DNA of 64,000 bases from Betaproteobacteria bacterium (GCA_016195915.1 JACPYS010000037.1:1-64000), one strand, 5' to 3'. Counted from the first letter of the stretch, positions 9,515 to 17,768 are shown. Numbers and translations: made by a program. The notes: a model not told the origin generated them from the sequence alone.

Positions 9515-9945
9515 TCGTTTACCTCGACGCGTCCGCGCTGATCAAGCTGTACGTGGCAGAGGAACATTCCGCTCTGATGCGTCGAACGGTGTTGCAGGCC
9601 GAAACGGCCGCGACACATGCCATCAGCTACCTCGAAACGCGCGCAGCCTTCGCCCGGTTGGCGCGCGATTCCGCGATCAGTCATCGGCACCACGATGCGA
9701 TTACGCGTGAATTTCAGTCGGACTGGCCGAACTACGCGCAACTGCAGGTTTCGCAGACCTTGCTCGAACGCGCTGCCGAACTGGCTCAGGCATTTGCACT
9801 GCGCGCCTACGACAGCCTGCACCTGGCAGCGGCGGATTTCTTGCGCAGGCAGATCGATCAGCCGGCGCTGTTCGCCTGTTTCGACCGCAAGCTGAACCGC
9901 GCGGCCAAGGTGATCGAACTTGCGGTGCTGAACGTGGCAGCTTGA
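9511..9945 (+). CDS. vapC: VapC-like PIN-domain ribonuclease toxin
   Basis: PIN-domain toxin of 144 aa, a metal-dependent RNase held in check by the upstream antitoxin. The acidic residues of the active site are visible: Asp6 in YLDASAL, a Glu in SYLETRAA, an Asp in AYDSLHLAAA and a C-terminal Asp in FACFDRKLN. Start and upstream stop share ATGA. A decayed copy of the 3' two-thirds of this gene lies at 17343-17618, showing that the locus has been duplicated. Confidence 0.88.
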   Translation: MIVYLDASALIKLYVAEEHSALMRRTVLQAETAATHAISYLETRAAFARLARDSAISHRHHDAITREFQSDWPNYAQLQVSQTLLERAAELAQAFALRAYDSLHLAAADFLRRQIDQPALFACFDRKLNRAAKVIELAVLNVAA

Positions 9946-10249
9946 CGGTTTGAGCGTCTCTCTGGATCGCCCCGCATGGCGAGTGTTCTGTCGGCGACAT
10001 CCGCGGCCTGATGAGGACTTGTTTCCGCGGGGCGGGGGAGGACACCAAATCCGCTTGGCCACCCGGTTTTGTGGCGGTAGAAGATAACAGCTGAAATCGT
10101 CGCCGATCCGGTTCATGATCTGGGTCACGGGCCCAATGGCGAGTAGTTGAGACTCGTGACAGCGATTTCAATCGTTTTTTTCTGGGCATTTCGATCACGA
10201 TAGCGCCTGCCGTCGCAAATGGGTTGGAATGAGAGAGGGCTCGCGACCA
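9946..10249. other. intergenic stretch without recognised gene
   Basis: About 300 bp between vapC and the second CHAT gene. No convincing coding frame, tRNA or strong hairpin-plus-T terminator was seen. It presumably carries the promoter of the CHAT-cyclase-FecR genes, but no clear -35/-10 pair could be assigned. Confidence 0.5.
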
Positions 10250-12922
10250 ATGAACAAGTTCACTCTGATCATCTTTGGCGCACTTCTCGCGGCGATCGGT
10301 GGCGGCGTGTGGTACTACCTTGCTCCGCCGGCCGACGAAGCAAAGCAGTTGGCAGAGATTCAGAAGATGCTCGACGAGGCCAAGCGTGCCAACGCCGAGG
10401 TGCTTGCATCGAAACAGAAAGAAGCCGAACTGCAGAAGCACCTGGACGTGGCCAGGCGTGCCGAGGCCGAGGCGAAGGCATCGGGCGATGTGGCCAAGCA
10501 GCGTGAACTCGCGGAACAGACGAAACAGCGCGAGGCGGAGCTGCTCAAGCAGGCTGAGCTGACCAAGCAGCGCGAGGCGGCGGCGGAGAAGCAGGCGGAA
10601 TTGGCCAAGCAGAAGCAGGATCAGTTGGAAAAGGACAAGTTGGCCAAAATGGAGGGCAAGGCGCCGGATTCGGCGGCCAAGGCCGCTGCGGAGAAGGCCC
10701 CCGCCGAAAAAGCCGCGGCTCAGAGGGCGGAGGCAGAACGTTTCGCTGCCGAAACGGCGGCGGCGGAAAAGGCCGCGGCTGAGCCCGCGGCGGCGGAAGC
10801 GGCCACGGCGGATAGGTCGGCGGCCGCGAGGGCAGCGGCGGCCAGGGCGGCCGCGGAGAAAGCCGCTGCGGCGGAGAGGGGAAGCGAAAAGCTGGCCCTC
10901 GAGAAGGCGCGCGAAGAGCGTGAAATCGCGAGGCAGAAGGAGTCAGGGGCATACAAGGCGCCGCCGGCAGAGAAGGCAGCCGTGGTGATTCCTCCCGAAC
11001 AACTCGCCAAGATGGATCCGAAGGAAGTCGCCTTCAGGGAGGCGGAGCTCTTGGAAGGGACGAACGCGCGCGCCGCAGTACGGGCGTATACGAGATTAGC
11101 GAATGAGGGATACCCCAAAGCCATGGTCCGGATTGCACAGATTTACAATAACGGTCTGGGCAACGTCACGAAGGACTATGCGGAAACGCTGAAATGGAAA
11201 GCAAAGTGTGAAGCAGCCGGGGTGGATTGTGGGTTCGGAAGACAGTTCAGGGATTCGGGTAGCGCTTCAGCTAGTACACCGCAGAGGGTGACCGCCAGCA
11301 CCAACGAGCGTATCGAGCGGTTTCCAACCATCGAGGCGCCGGATGTGGTCGATAGTGCCCAAGTGTTTGTCGTACAAGTATCCCTTACCGAAGAACAGAT
11401 CACTCCCGATGTAACTGCTACACCGGGCGCAGGCACAACTGTCACTCCCGCGGGAAGGATCGTGATGACACTGCCCCCGGAGGGCGAAGCTTGGACCATC
11501 GACGTTGCGCTGACAGCGCGAGGATTCGTTCTTGTTGATGGCTCGAATCTGGGCCGCACGGTTCTCCCGCGCCGTGGCGATAGCTCGCCCGCCGTGTTCA
11601 AACTCAAGCCGGACGCGGCGTTTCAGGGGTCGACCGAACGCAAGCTGTATGCCACGTTGATTCACAAGGGACACTACCTGGCGCGACTGTCGAAGGCGAT
11701 CCGGGTAGGAAAGCTCGAAGAGCGGGTAGCAAAGGTGGCGGGCGCCCAGCGTGGTGGCGGCGCGCCAAGGGCGGAAGCTGCGGTAGAAATTTCAGGCGGT
11801 CATCGGGCGGCAGATTTGACGGTGATCGTGATCGACCTGGCGCCCGCCGGGAAGGCGGGCTCGACCGAGGTGATTGTCGTTTCGCCGCACCTCCAACCCG
11901 AGCGGGAGACGATTCAACGGCCCGCTGACATGGAGGAGTGGATTCAATTGCAGTACGGCAAGATCATGGTCGCGTCGCAACTGGCCGGTATCGACAAGCT
12001 GAAGCCAGTGACCATCCCGTTGGTCGACGGCCTCGGGGCGCAGTTGTACGATGCATTCGCTCCCCCTTCGTTTCGACGCGCTTACGCGCAGCTCGATCAG
12101 CGGCTGGGCAACAGTTTTCAGTCGATACAGATCATTACCAACAATCCTGCTCTTCCGTGGGAGTTGATGCGCCCGCTCTCTGCGAACGGACAACGGCACG
12201 ATTTTCTGGCGTCCTCGCATCGCGTGGCACGCTGGCATCTCGTCTCCGATGGCCGGGAGCTGCCGCGGCCGACGCAGCAGATTCCTCTTCGCGAAATCGT
12301 CGCCATCGCTCCGCGTTATGCCGGAGGCCAGGGCTTGCCTTCGCAGAGCCGCGAACTCGAGGCAGTGCGGCGCATGCCCGGGACGCGGGTCATCGACGGA
12401 CGCCTGAAGACGGTCAGCGAGCTCTTCAAAAGGCGCCCCGACGGGATTATTCACTTTATAGGGCACGGCGAAGTGACTCGCGGCGCCGGGGGGCTTCTCG
12501 ACTACGCGATCAAGCTCGAAGACGCGACGCTCGACGTTACGACATGGCGCGGGCTCACCGATCGTGGTGTCGGGCGCGGAGCACTGGTATTTTTCAACGC
12601 GTGCGATATCGGGCAAGCAAGCCGCGCCGCCCGCTTCGTCGATGGTTGGGCGCCGGCGATGCTCGAAGCCGGGGCTGGCGGATATATCGGAGGGTTGTGG
12701 CCCCTGTTCGATCGCGGCGCCGCGGACTTCGCAACCCGCTTCTACACGTCTCTGTCCGAGGGCATCAAGACCAACCAGGTCGTCGTTTCCGAGCTACTGC
12801 GAAACAATCGGCGGTTGTTCAGAGAAACAGGAGATCCCACGTTCGCCGCCTACGTGATGTATGGCGACGTGAACCTGCGCGTTGAACGCTATCCGAGCGG
12901 ACCGACAAGACCAGCGAGGTAG
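10250..12922 (+). CDS. membrane-anchored CHAT-domain caspase-like protein with coiled coil and Sel1-like repeat
   Basis: Protein of 890 aa. An N-terminal TM anchor (about residues 4-24, ending in GGGVWYYLAPP) is followed by a long Lys/Glu/Ala coiled coil and Ala-rich linker (about 25-245), a Sel1-like segment (about 270-325), a beta-rich middle region and a C-terminal CHAT domain. The CHAT catalytic pair is His739 (FIGHGE) and Cys785 (FNACDIG). Charge distribution suggests the bulk lies in the periplasm. The segment from the TM helix through the first coiled coil is almost identical to the kinase C-terminal part at about 900-1065. The cyclase gene starts 3 bp after the stop, so they form an operon. 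ATG 10250 was preferred over 10229 because it leads directly into the TM segment; neither has an ideal ribosome site. Confidence 0.85.
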   Translation: MNKFTLIIFGALLAAIGGGVWYYLAPPADEAKQLAEIQKMLDEAKRANAEVLASKQKEAELQKHLDVARRAEAEAKASGDVAKQRELAEQTKQREAELLKQAELTKQREAAAEKQAELAKQKQDQLEKDKLAKMEGKAPDSAAKAAAEKAPAEKAAAQRAEAERFAAETAAAEKAAAEPAAAEAATADRSAAARAAAARAAAEKAAAAERGSEKLALEKAREEREIARQKESGAYKAPPAEKAAVVIPPEQLAKMDPKEVAFREAELLEGTNARAAVRAYTRLANEGYPKAMVRIAQIYNNGLGNVTKDYAETLKWKAKCEAAGVDCGFGRQFRDSGSASASTPQRVTASTNERIERFPTIEAPDVVDSAQVFVVQVSLTEEQITPDVTATPGAGTTVTPAGRIVMTLPPEGEAWTIDVALTARGFVLVDGSNLGRTVLPRRGDSSPAVFKLKPDAAFQGSTERKLYATLIHKGHYLARLSKAIRVGKLEERVAKVAGAQRGGGAPRAEAAVEISGGHRAADLTVIVIDLAPAGKAGSTEVIVVSPHLQPERETIQRPADMEEWIQLQYGKIMVASQLAGIDKLKPVTIPLVDGLGAQLYDAFAPPSFRRAYAQLDQRLGNSFQSIQIITNNPALPWELMRPLSANGQRHDFLASSHRVARWHLVSDGRELPRPTQQIPLREIVAIAPRYAGGQGLPSQSRELEAVRRMPGTRVIDGRLKTVSELFKRRPDGIIHFIGHGEVTRGAGGLLDYAIKLEDATLDVTTWRGLTDRGVGRGALVFFNACDIGQASRAARFVDGWAPAMLEAGAGGYIGGLWPLFDRGAADFATRFYTSLSEGIKTNQVVVSELLRNNRRLFRETGDPTFAAYVMYGDVNLRVERYPSGPTRPAR

Positions 12923-12925
12923 GCA

Positions 12926-14797
12926 ATGGCACGCAGGGCAAAGGAGCTCTTGCGCATCGCCTTGGTAGCGGCCGCCGCCGTCCTTCTCGCGCTGGGCATC
13001 GCGCGCACAAGCGGGCATCGTGCGCTCGAAGACGCCTACTACGACTGGTGGCACGTGATTGCGGGCGTGCGATACGGTCCCCGTCATACTGCCGTCGTCG
13101 CCATCGACGATGAGACGCTGCTTGCCCTGAAGGACGATCCGCTCGCTTTCTGGGCGCCGCAATTCGGCAAGGCGATCGAGGTGTTGACGCAGGCCGGCGC
13201 GAAAACGATCGGGCTCGATTTCCTCTACCTGGTGAGCGCTGAGGGGTGGCTCAGGAAGCTCAACCTCCAGGACAGCGACATCTCCCGAAGCTACGACGCG
13301 CCACTGCGCGCCGCGCTTTCAAATGGAAACGTCGTCCTCATCACCCACCTTGTGACGCTGAAGGAGGGTGCGGATCTCCTCACACCACCCGCAGACCAAC
13401 TTGTGATGCTGCCCCGCGGGATTCACGACCTGGGAGTCGCGAACCTCTTCCCCGATGAGGACAAGCACATCCGGCACTTCCTCGCGTCGGTGGACCCCGA
13501 TCCTCAGAGGCCGGGCTTGGGATTCGCGATGCAGCTTGGACTGCGTGCAGCAGGCAAGGACCCCACGCAATCCGAGTGGGAAATCGCGGGCGCGCGTGTG
13601 ACTCGGGAGCCGAGGACGCTCGCGATCGGATACACGGGGCCGCCGGGGACCATTCCAGTCGTTTCCATGATCACACTTCTCAAACCCGATGCGATGCGCG
13701 ATCCGGCCGTGCGCTCGCTCAAGGACAAGGTTGTGGTCATAGCCGCGAACAACGCCGGAACCTCGGACCGGCATTTCACGCCGTACGCGCGCGGCGCGAG
13801 CGCCGAACTGATGAACGGCGGCGAGATCCACGCCAACATCGTCGAGACGATCCTGCAGGGACGCTATCCACGCGCATTGCCGCAAGCGCTCGAGATTGCA
13901 TACCTCGCGGCGCTCCTTGCACTTGCCGCCTGGGGTTTCATGCGCCTGAGCGTTCCTAAGGGCGTGGGGCTGGCGCTCGGAGTGTGCGCCGCAGTGGCGC
14001 TGCCTTCGTACCTCCTGTTGCAGTACGACTGGATCGTTCCGGTCGCGGAGCCGCAGGCGGGGATTCTGATGGCGTTTCTCATGAGCCTCGGGCTTCGCCT
14101 CACGGGCGAAGAGCGCGAGCGGGCGCGGATCCGCGAGATGTTCGGTAAATACGTCTCGGACGAAGTCGTGGACAAACTCCTCGAAGAGGAACGGCGCCCG
14201 GATCTCGGCGGCGAGGCGCTGAACGTTACCGTGCTGTTCTCGGATATCCGCGGCTTCACCACGATCTCAGAGAGGCTTTCTGCCCGTGAAGTGGTCGAGA
14301 TGCTGAACGCCTATTTCACCCGCGTGTGCGAGCCGATCCTCGCGCAGGGAGGCACCGTGGACAAGTTCATCGGTGACGCGGTCATGGCGGTGTTCGGCTC
14401 GCCCGTGCGGCATCCTGACCACGCGCGGCGGGCGATCCGGGCGGCGCTTGGCATGGCCCGCGAGGCCGAAGGGTTCAAACAGTGGATGCGCGAGCGCTTC
14501 CCGGACCGGGGACTCTCGGAGTTCGGTGTCGGCGTGGGATTGCATAGCGGGGAAGCGGTGATTGGCGACATCGGCACCCCGAAGCGCAAGGACTTCACCG
14601 CCATCGGCGATACGGTTAACGCCGCCTCAAGGCTGGAAGGTGTTACAAAGGAGATGGGCTGCGTAATCGTCGCGAGCGAGGCGACCGTCAAGGCGGCGGG
14701 CGCGGGGCTAAGGACGGGCAAGTTCGAGAACAAACCGGTCAAGGGCAAGGCTGAGCCAATGCCGGTGTACGAGATCCTTGGTCTTGATGAGGACTAG
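12926..14797 (+). CDS. CHASE2-domain class III adenylate/guanylate cyclase
   Basis: Membrane-bound cyclase (623 aa) expected to make cAMP (or cGMP) in response to an extracytoplasmic signal. A TM helix at about 6-26 precedes the CHASE2 sensor region (about 30-310), recognisable by HRALEDAYYDWW and by VVAIDDETL. Three TM helices follow (about 320-390), then a linker and the class III catalytic domain (about 425-615). That domain has FSDIRGFT and KFIGDAVMAVFG, which supply the metal-binding Asp residues, and DFTAIGDTVNAASRLE near the end. The family usually makes cAMP; specificity cannot be settled by eye. The gene is 3 bp downstream of the CHAT gene and is followed by the FecR-like gene after 26 bp. 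A decayed copy of its 5' end lies at about 17619-17738. Confidence 0.92.
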   Translation: MARRAKELLRIALVAAAAVLLALGIARTSGHRALEDAYYDWWHVIAGVRYGPRHTAVVAIDDETLLALKDDPLAFWAPQFGKAIEVLTQAGAKTIGLDFLYLVSAEGWLRKLNLQDSDISRSYDAPLRAALSNGNVVLITHLVTLKEGADLLTPPADQLVMLPRGIHDLGVANLFPDEDKHIRHFLASVDPDPQRPGLGFAMQLGLRAAGKDPTQSEWEIAGARVTREPRTLAIGYTGPPGTIPVVSMITLLKPDAMRDPAVRSLKDKVVVIAANNAGTSDRHFTPYARGASAELMNGGEIHANIVETILQGRYPRALPQALEIAYLAALLALAAWGFMRLSVPKGVGLALGVCAAVALPSYLLLQYDWIVPVAEPQAGILMAFLMSLGLRLTGEERERARIREMFGKYVSDEVVDKLLEEERRPDLGGEALNVTVLFSDIRGFTTISERLSAREVVEMLNAYFTRVCEPILAQGGTVDKFIGDAVMAVFGSPVRHPDHARRAIRAALGMAREAEGFKQWMRERFPDRGLSEFGVGVGLHSGEAVIGDIGTPKRKDFTAIGDTVNAASRLEGVTKEMGCVIVASEATVKAAGAGLRTGKFENKPVKGKAEPMPVYEILGLDED

Positions 14798-14823
14798 AAT
14801 TCCAAGGGAATAGGGAGACGCTC

Positions 14824-15474
14824 GTGGTCAAGTGGGTGATATTTCTGCTCCTCATCTTATGGTGCGGCGTCGCGCGCGCGCAGGGCGCGGATGTGGGGTT
14901 GGTCAACATGGTTTCCGGCGACGTGACATTTGCGCCACTCACTGGTACGCCGGGCAAGGTGCAGGCGTTCATGAAGCTTCGGGATGGCGACCGCATCAAT
15001 GTCGCCGCCGGTGGCCAGGTGCGCGTGGTGTTCTTCCAAGGCGCTCGCCAGGAACGCTGGGCCGGTCCGGCGAGCTTTCGGGCCGGGAAGAAAGGCGCCG
15101 AACCTGTATCCGGCAAACCAGCCGACGTGTCGAACCTGCCGGCGGGCGTGGCGCAGCGGATTGCGCGCGTGCCCGAGTTGATGCAGTACGCGAAGCTTGG
15201 CGGAATTCAGGTGCGGGGCGGGATCACGCCGGCGCAGAAGGCGAGCCTCGAACAGCAGGCTGCCGTGAGCGAAGCGCGTGCCACCTACGAGAAGATGCGC
15301 AAGGAATCGGCGGCAGACGACATTACGCCCGAGTTATTTCTGTATTCGGCTTTGCACGAGTACCTGCTCTACGACGATATGAGAACGCTCGTGGACGAGA
15401 TGCTTCGCAAGCAGCCGGACAGCGAGGACGTGAAGGTGCTTGCGGCGTGGGTGCGGACGCGGGCCTCGCGATAG
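14824..15474 (+). CDS. secreted FecR-like domain protein
   Basis: Protein of 216 aa with a clear signal peptide (hydrophobic stretch, cleavage probably after ARA near residue 19). The next part resembles the FecR domain: a VSGDV segment, then LRDGDRINVAAGGQVRVVF, typical of small periplasmic FecR proteins found beside CHASE2 cyclases. The C-terminal half is helical and may be TPR-like. The start is GTG with AGGGAGA upstream. It is the last gene of the CHAT-cyclase-FecR operon. An accessory or ligand-presenting role for the CHASE2 sensor is inferred from neighbourhood only. Confidence 0.7.
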   Translation: MVKWVIFLLLILWCGVARAQGADVGLVNMVSGDVTFAPLTGTPGKVQAFMKLRDGDRINVAAGGQVRVVFFQGARQERWAGPASFRAGKKGAEPVSGKPADVSNLPAGVAQRIARVPELMQYAKLGGIQVRGGITPAQKASLEQQAAVSEARATYEKMRKESAADDITPELFLYSALHEYLLYDDMRTLVDEMLRKQPDSEDVKVLAAWVRTRASR

Positions 15475-15532
15475 CTCCCGGAGCCGGGTACACGGATATA
15501 TTTACGTTGTCACAACAGGTCGTATTCTCGCT

Positions 15533-15732
15533 ATGCCTACGATGGAGATTCCCTCCATACCTGCCGTCCGTGACAGCACAATCAACATCCTGGTGCTCCG
15601 CGCGCAGCGCGAGTTGATCGATCGCGCCGCGCGTCTCGCGGGGCGCAATCGCAGCGACTTCATGCCGAGCCGGCACTGCCGAATGCGGCGCTCTAGCGCC
15701 TGCTGGCCTCGCGGACGCCTTGGGAGCGCTAG
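15533..15732 (+). pseudogene. decayed DUF1778-type (TacA-like) antitoxin, copy 1
   Basis: Reads through an antitoxin-like start (ATG at 15533) into INI..RAQRELIDRAARLAGRNRSDFM, the ribbon-helix-helix signature of DUF1778 antitoxins. After FM about 100 bp are missing relative to copy 2 (16875-17240), and reading resumes out of frame in the DNA coding the PALPNAAL...TPWER tail. No acetyltransferase toxin follows. Confidence 0.7.
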
Positions 15733-15764
15733 AATTGAAGTCACGCCGTCCCGAGGACTGCATC

Positions 15765-15995
15765 ATGCCTGCCTACCCCGCTGTGATCGTACACTGCCCT
15801 GATACGCGGTTCTACCTGGGATACGTACCGGGATTCCCCGGCGCACACAGCCAAGGCGTGACGCTCGACGATTTGCTTGCGAATCTTTGGGAAGCGATCG
15901 CGATGCTGCTGAAGGACGGTGAACCCAGGCTCGAGGCGGAGTTCGTAGGCACGCTGAATGTTCGGCATCCCATGATCGATCCCTCGCGCCCATGA
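15765..15995 (+). CDS. HicB-like antitoxin-family protein
   Basis: Small protein (76 aa) matching the HicB-like fold: CPDTRFYLGYVPGFPGAHSQG followed by TLDDLLANLWEAIAMLLKDGEP and an EFVGT end. HicB proteins normally neutralise HicA toxins, but no hicA is present; the next gene, overlapping by 4 bp, codes for a HEPN protein. The ATG at 15765 has GAGGA 8 nt upstream and begins the conserved domain. The C-terminus lacks the DNA-binding extension of longer HicB proteins. Confidence 0.78.
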   Translation: MPAYPAVIVHCPDTRFYLGYVPGFPGAHSQGVTLDDLLANLWEAIAMLLKDGEPRLEAEFVGTLNVRHPMIDPSRP

Positions 15996-16387
15996 TCCCG
16001 GTCGCGGAACTCGACAACATCGCTCGTGCTCGTATCGAGGATGCCAAAGCGCTGCTCACGGTTGGCCGCTTTGACGGCGCCACCTACCTTTGCGGCTATG
16101 CGATCGAAGTCGCGCTCAAAGCCCGGATCTGCAAGACGCTCAGCTGGCCGGAGTTTCCGAGCACTGGCGGGGAGTTCCAGGCGTACAGAAGTTTCCAGAC
16201 CCATGATCTTGACGTGCTGTTACGCCTCTCGGGACAGGAGGGACGGATCAAGCGGAACCACTTTGCGCTCTGGAACCCTGTAGCTATCTGGAAGGTGGAG
16301 TCGCGTTACAATGTCGTTGGCACGGTGCAGCAACCTGAGGCGACGGCGATGATCGAGGCGGCTGGAGAGTTGTTGGCGGTCCTATGA
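15992..16387 (+). CDS. HEPN-domain protein, candidate toxin/RNase
   Basis: Protein of 131 aa. The segment ATYLCGYAIEVALKARICK (residues 30-48) followed by HDLDVLLRL is the usual pattern of small HEPN-domain proteins, many of which are RNase toxins. A possible catalytic RX4H motif is Arg85 to His90, but HEPN proteins vary and this could be fortuitous. The gene overlaps both neighbours by 4 bp (ATGA each time), so HicB-like, HEPN and the next protein are made from one coupled transcript. HEPN toxins are commonly paired with MNT nucleotidyltransferases; here the partner is not recognisably MNT. Confidence 0.78.
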   Translation: MIPVAELDNIARARIEDAKALLTVGRFDGATYLCGYAIEVALKARICKTLSWPEFPSTGGEFQAYRSFQTHDLDVLLRLSGQEGRIKRNHFALWNPVAIWKVESRYNVVGTVQQPEATAMIEAAGELLAVL

Positions 16388-16779
16388 CGGTAACCGGGAT
16401 CAAAGAGAAGTTTTCCGAACTCGAATCGCATGTCGCGAAGGAGCGAGGAGCGTTTGCGCTGTTTGCGCTTTTCATGCGCGAAGACGCTCCCGATCATTGG
16501 GACCTGATCGTTTCGGCTCCGTGGGCCGTTGGTGACAAGCAAAGCACCGTTAACTATTTTATCGACCAGATCAAGTCAAGACTTGGTGACCAGAGTTTGA
16601 CGAGCCTTTCGCGGATTGTCGTCATCGATCCGCAGGATGCTGCCGTTCAAGCCCTCAATCGCTCAATTCAGATTGAGCACGGCCGAGTCGAAGTGAGAGA
16701 CAGCGACTTTTTCGGCCTCCCGGTCAAGCACGCGTACATCATCACGTCAAAACATCCCCCGGTTCCGGTGGCGGCGTAA
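16384..16779 (+). CDS. uncharacterised protein coupled to HEPN gene
   Basis: Protein of 131 aa, not recognised. It is mixed alpha/beta with an N-terminal helix, a hydrophobic segment WDLIVSAPW (about 39-47) and a strand-like SRIVVIDPQD (about 76-85). No TM segment or signal peptide. It overlaps the HEPN gene by 4 bp and ends the three-gene cassette. Tight coupling suggests it is the antitoxin or a regulator of the HEPN protein, but no sequence motif proves this. Confidence 0.72.
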   Translation: MTVTGIKEKFSELESHVAKERGAFALFALFMREDAPDHWDLIVSAPWAVGDKQSTVNYFIDQIKSRLGDQSLTSLSRIVVIDPQDAAVQALNRSIQIEHGRVEVRDSDFFGLPVKHAYIITSKHPPVPVAA

Positions 16780-16874
16780 CTGCGGAGCAACAGGCCGCGA
16801 GGGGCCGCGCCGTCCGCGACCACCGCTTCACCGAGGTCTCCGCTCGTGCGAGGACGTGAAAGCGTTGTATTTCT

Positions 16875-17240
16875 ATTGTCGCTACAGCGCCGTCTACCCA
16901 CCGCCCCAAGCTGAAGGTTTCCACCACGTCCGCCGTTTGTGACACCACCATCAACATCCGCGCGCAGCAGGAGTTGATCGATCGTGCCGCGCGTCTCACG
17001 GGGCGCAATCGCAGCGACTTCATGCTGGAGGCCGCTTGCGAGCGCGCCCAGCATTTGTTGCTCGATCGGACGTTCTTCGGTCTCGACGGCAAGGCCCACC
17101 GGCGTTTCCTCAAGGTGCTCGACGAACCGGCGCTGCCAAATGCGGCGCTCAATCGCCTGTTGGCTTCTCGGACGCCTTGGGAGCGCTCGCGTGCCGTCCG
17201 CCGGGTCGCTCTCAATGACGCCGGAAGAGAAACGCATTGA
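16875..17240 (+). pseudogene. DUF1778-type antitoxin, copy 2, without normal start codon
   Basis: An open frame codes a nearly full DUF1778 antitoxin: TINIRAQQELIDRAARLTG, then RSDFMLEAACERAQHLLLDR and a TPWER tail. At the expected start the codon is ATT (16875) in ATTGTCGCTACA, possibly mutated from ATG; the first alternative is TTG at 16974, which would cut into the DNA-binding part. No GNAT acetyltransferase toxin follows. Copy 1 at 15533 is a shortened relative. Probably a relic, though initiation from ATT is not excluded. Confidence 0.6.
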
Positions 17241-17342
17241 GCAGGCAGCGCTGGAATACGCAAAAAGCGCCGGACTGAGATTGCCCGGAGGTTGACCCAT
17301 CCCGCCGTTTTTGTCCCCGAAGTCAATCCGGTAGCGGTCTTC

Positions 17343-17618
17343 ATGGCGGGTTCGCCGGATCAGTCCTCGGCACCACGATGCGATCACGCGTGAATTTCAA
17401 TCCGACTGGCCGAACTACGCGCAACTTCAGGTTTCGCAGACCCTGCTCGAACGCGCCGCCGAACTCGCTCAGGCATTTGCACTGCGCGCCTACGACAGCC
17501 TGCAGTTGGCGGCGGTGGACTTCTGACCGATCAGCCGGCGCTGTTCGCCTGCTTCGACCACAAGCTGAACCGGGCGGCCAAGGTGATCGAACTTGCGGTG
17601 CTGAACGTCGCAGCTTGA
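17343..17618 (+). pseudogene. decayed duplicate of vapC 3' part
   Basis: This stretch closely matches 9660-9945, the last two-thirds of the vapC gene, over nearly its whole length. A loss of about 10 bp near 17525 creates a stop codon and shifts the frame, and the 5' part with the first active-site Asp is missing. It cannot encode a working PIN toxin. Confidence 0.82.
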
Positions 17619-17738
17619 TCGGTAAGACCAGTGAGCTAGGCAATGACCCGCAGGGCAAAGGAGCTCTTGCGCATCGCCTTAGTGCGGCCGTCGCCATCCA
17701 TCTCGCACTCGAAGACGCCTACTACGGTGAGAGCCGCA
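17619..17738 (+). pseudogene. decayed duplicate of the CHASE2 cyclase 5' end
   Basis: Begins with the same non-coding lead-in as the cyclase gene (AAGACCAG...GAGGTAGGCAATG in the original) and continues with GCAGGGCAAAGGAGCTCTTG, matching 12902-13044. An internal deletion removes about 30 bp, and similarity ends near GAAGACGCCTACTACG. It follows the vapC relic with no CHAT gene between them, unlike the original locus. Confidence 0.78.
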
Positions 17739-17768
17739 GCGCCATCAATACCTTGCTGTCATCCATGG

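Noticed and set aside
16668-17387. A 239-codon minus-strand frame across the decayed antitoxin region
   Set aside because: It runs antisense to the DUF1778 relic and into the vapC relic and encodes no recognisable domain.
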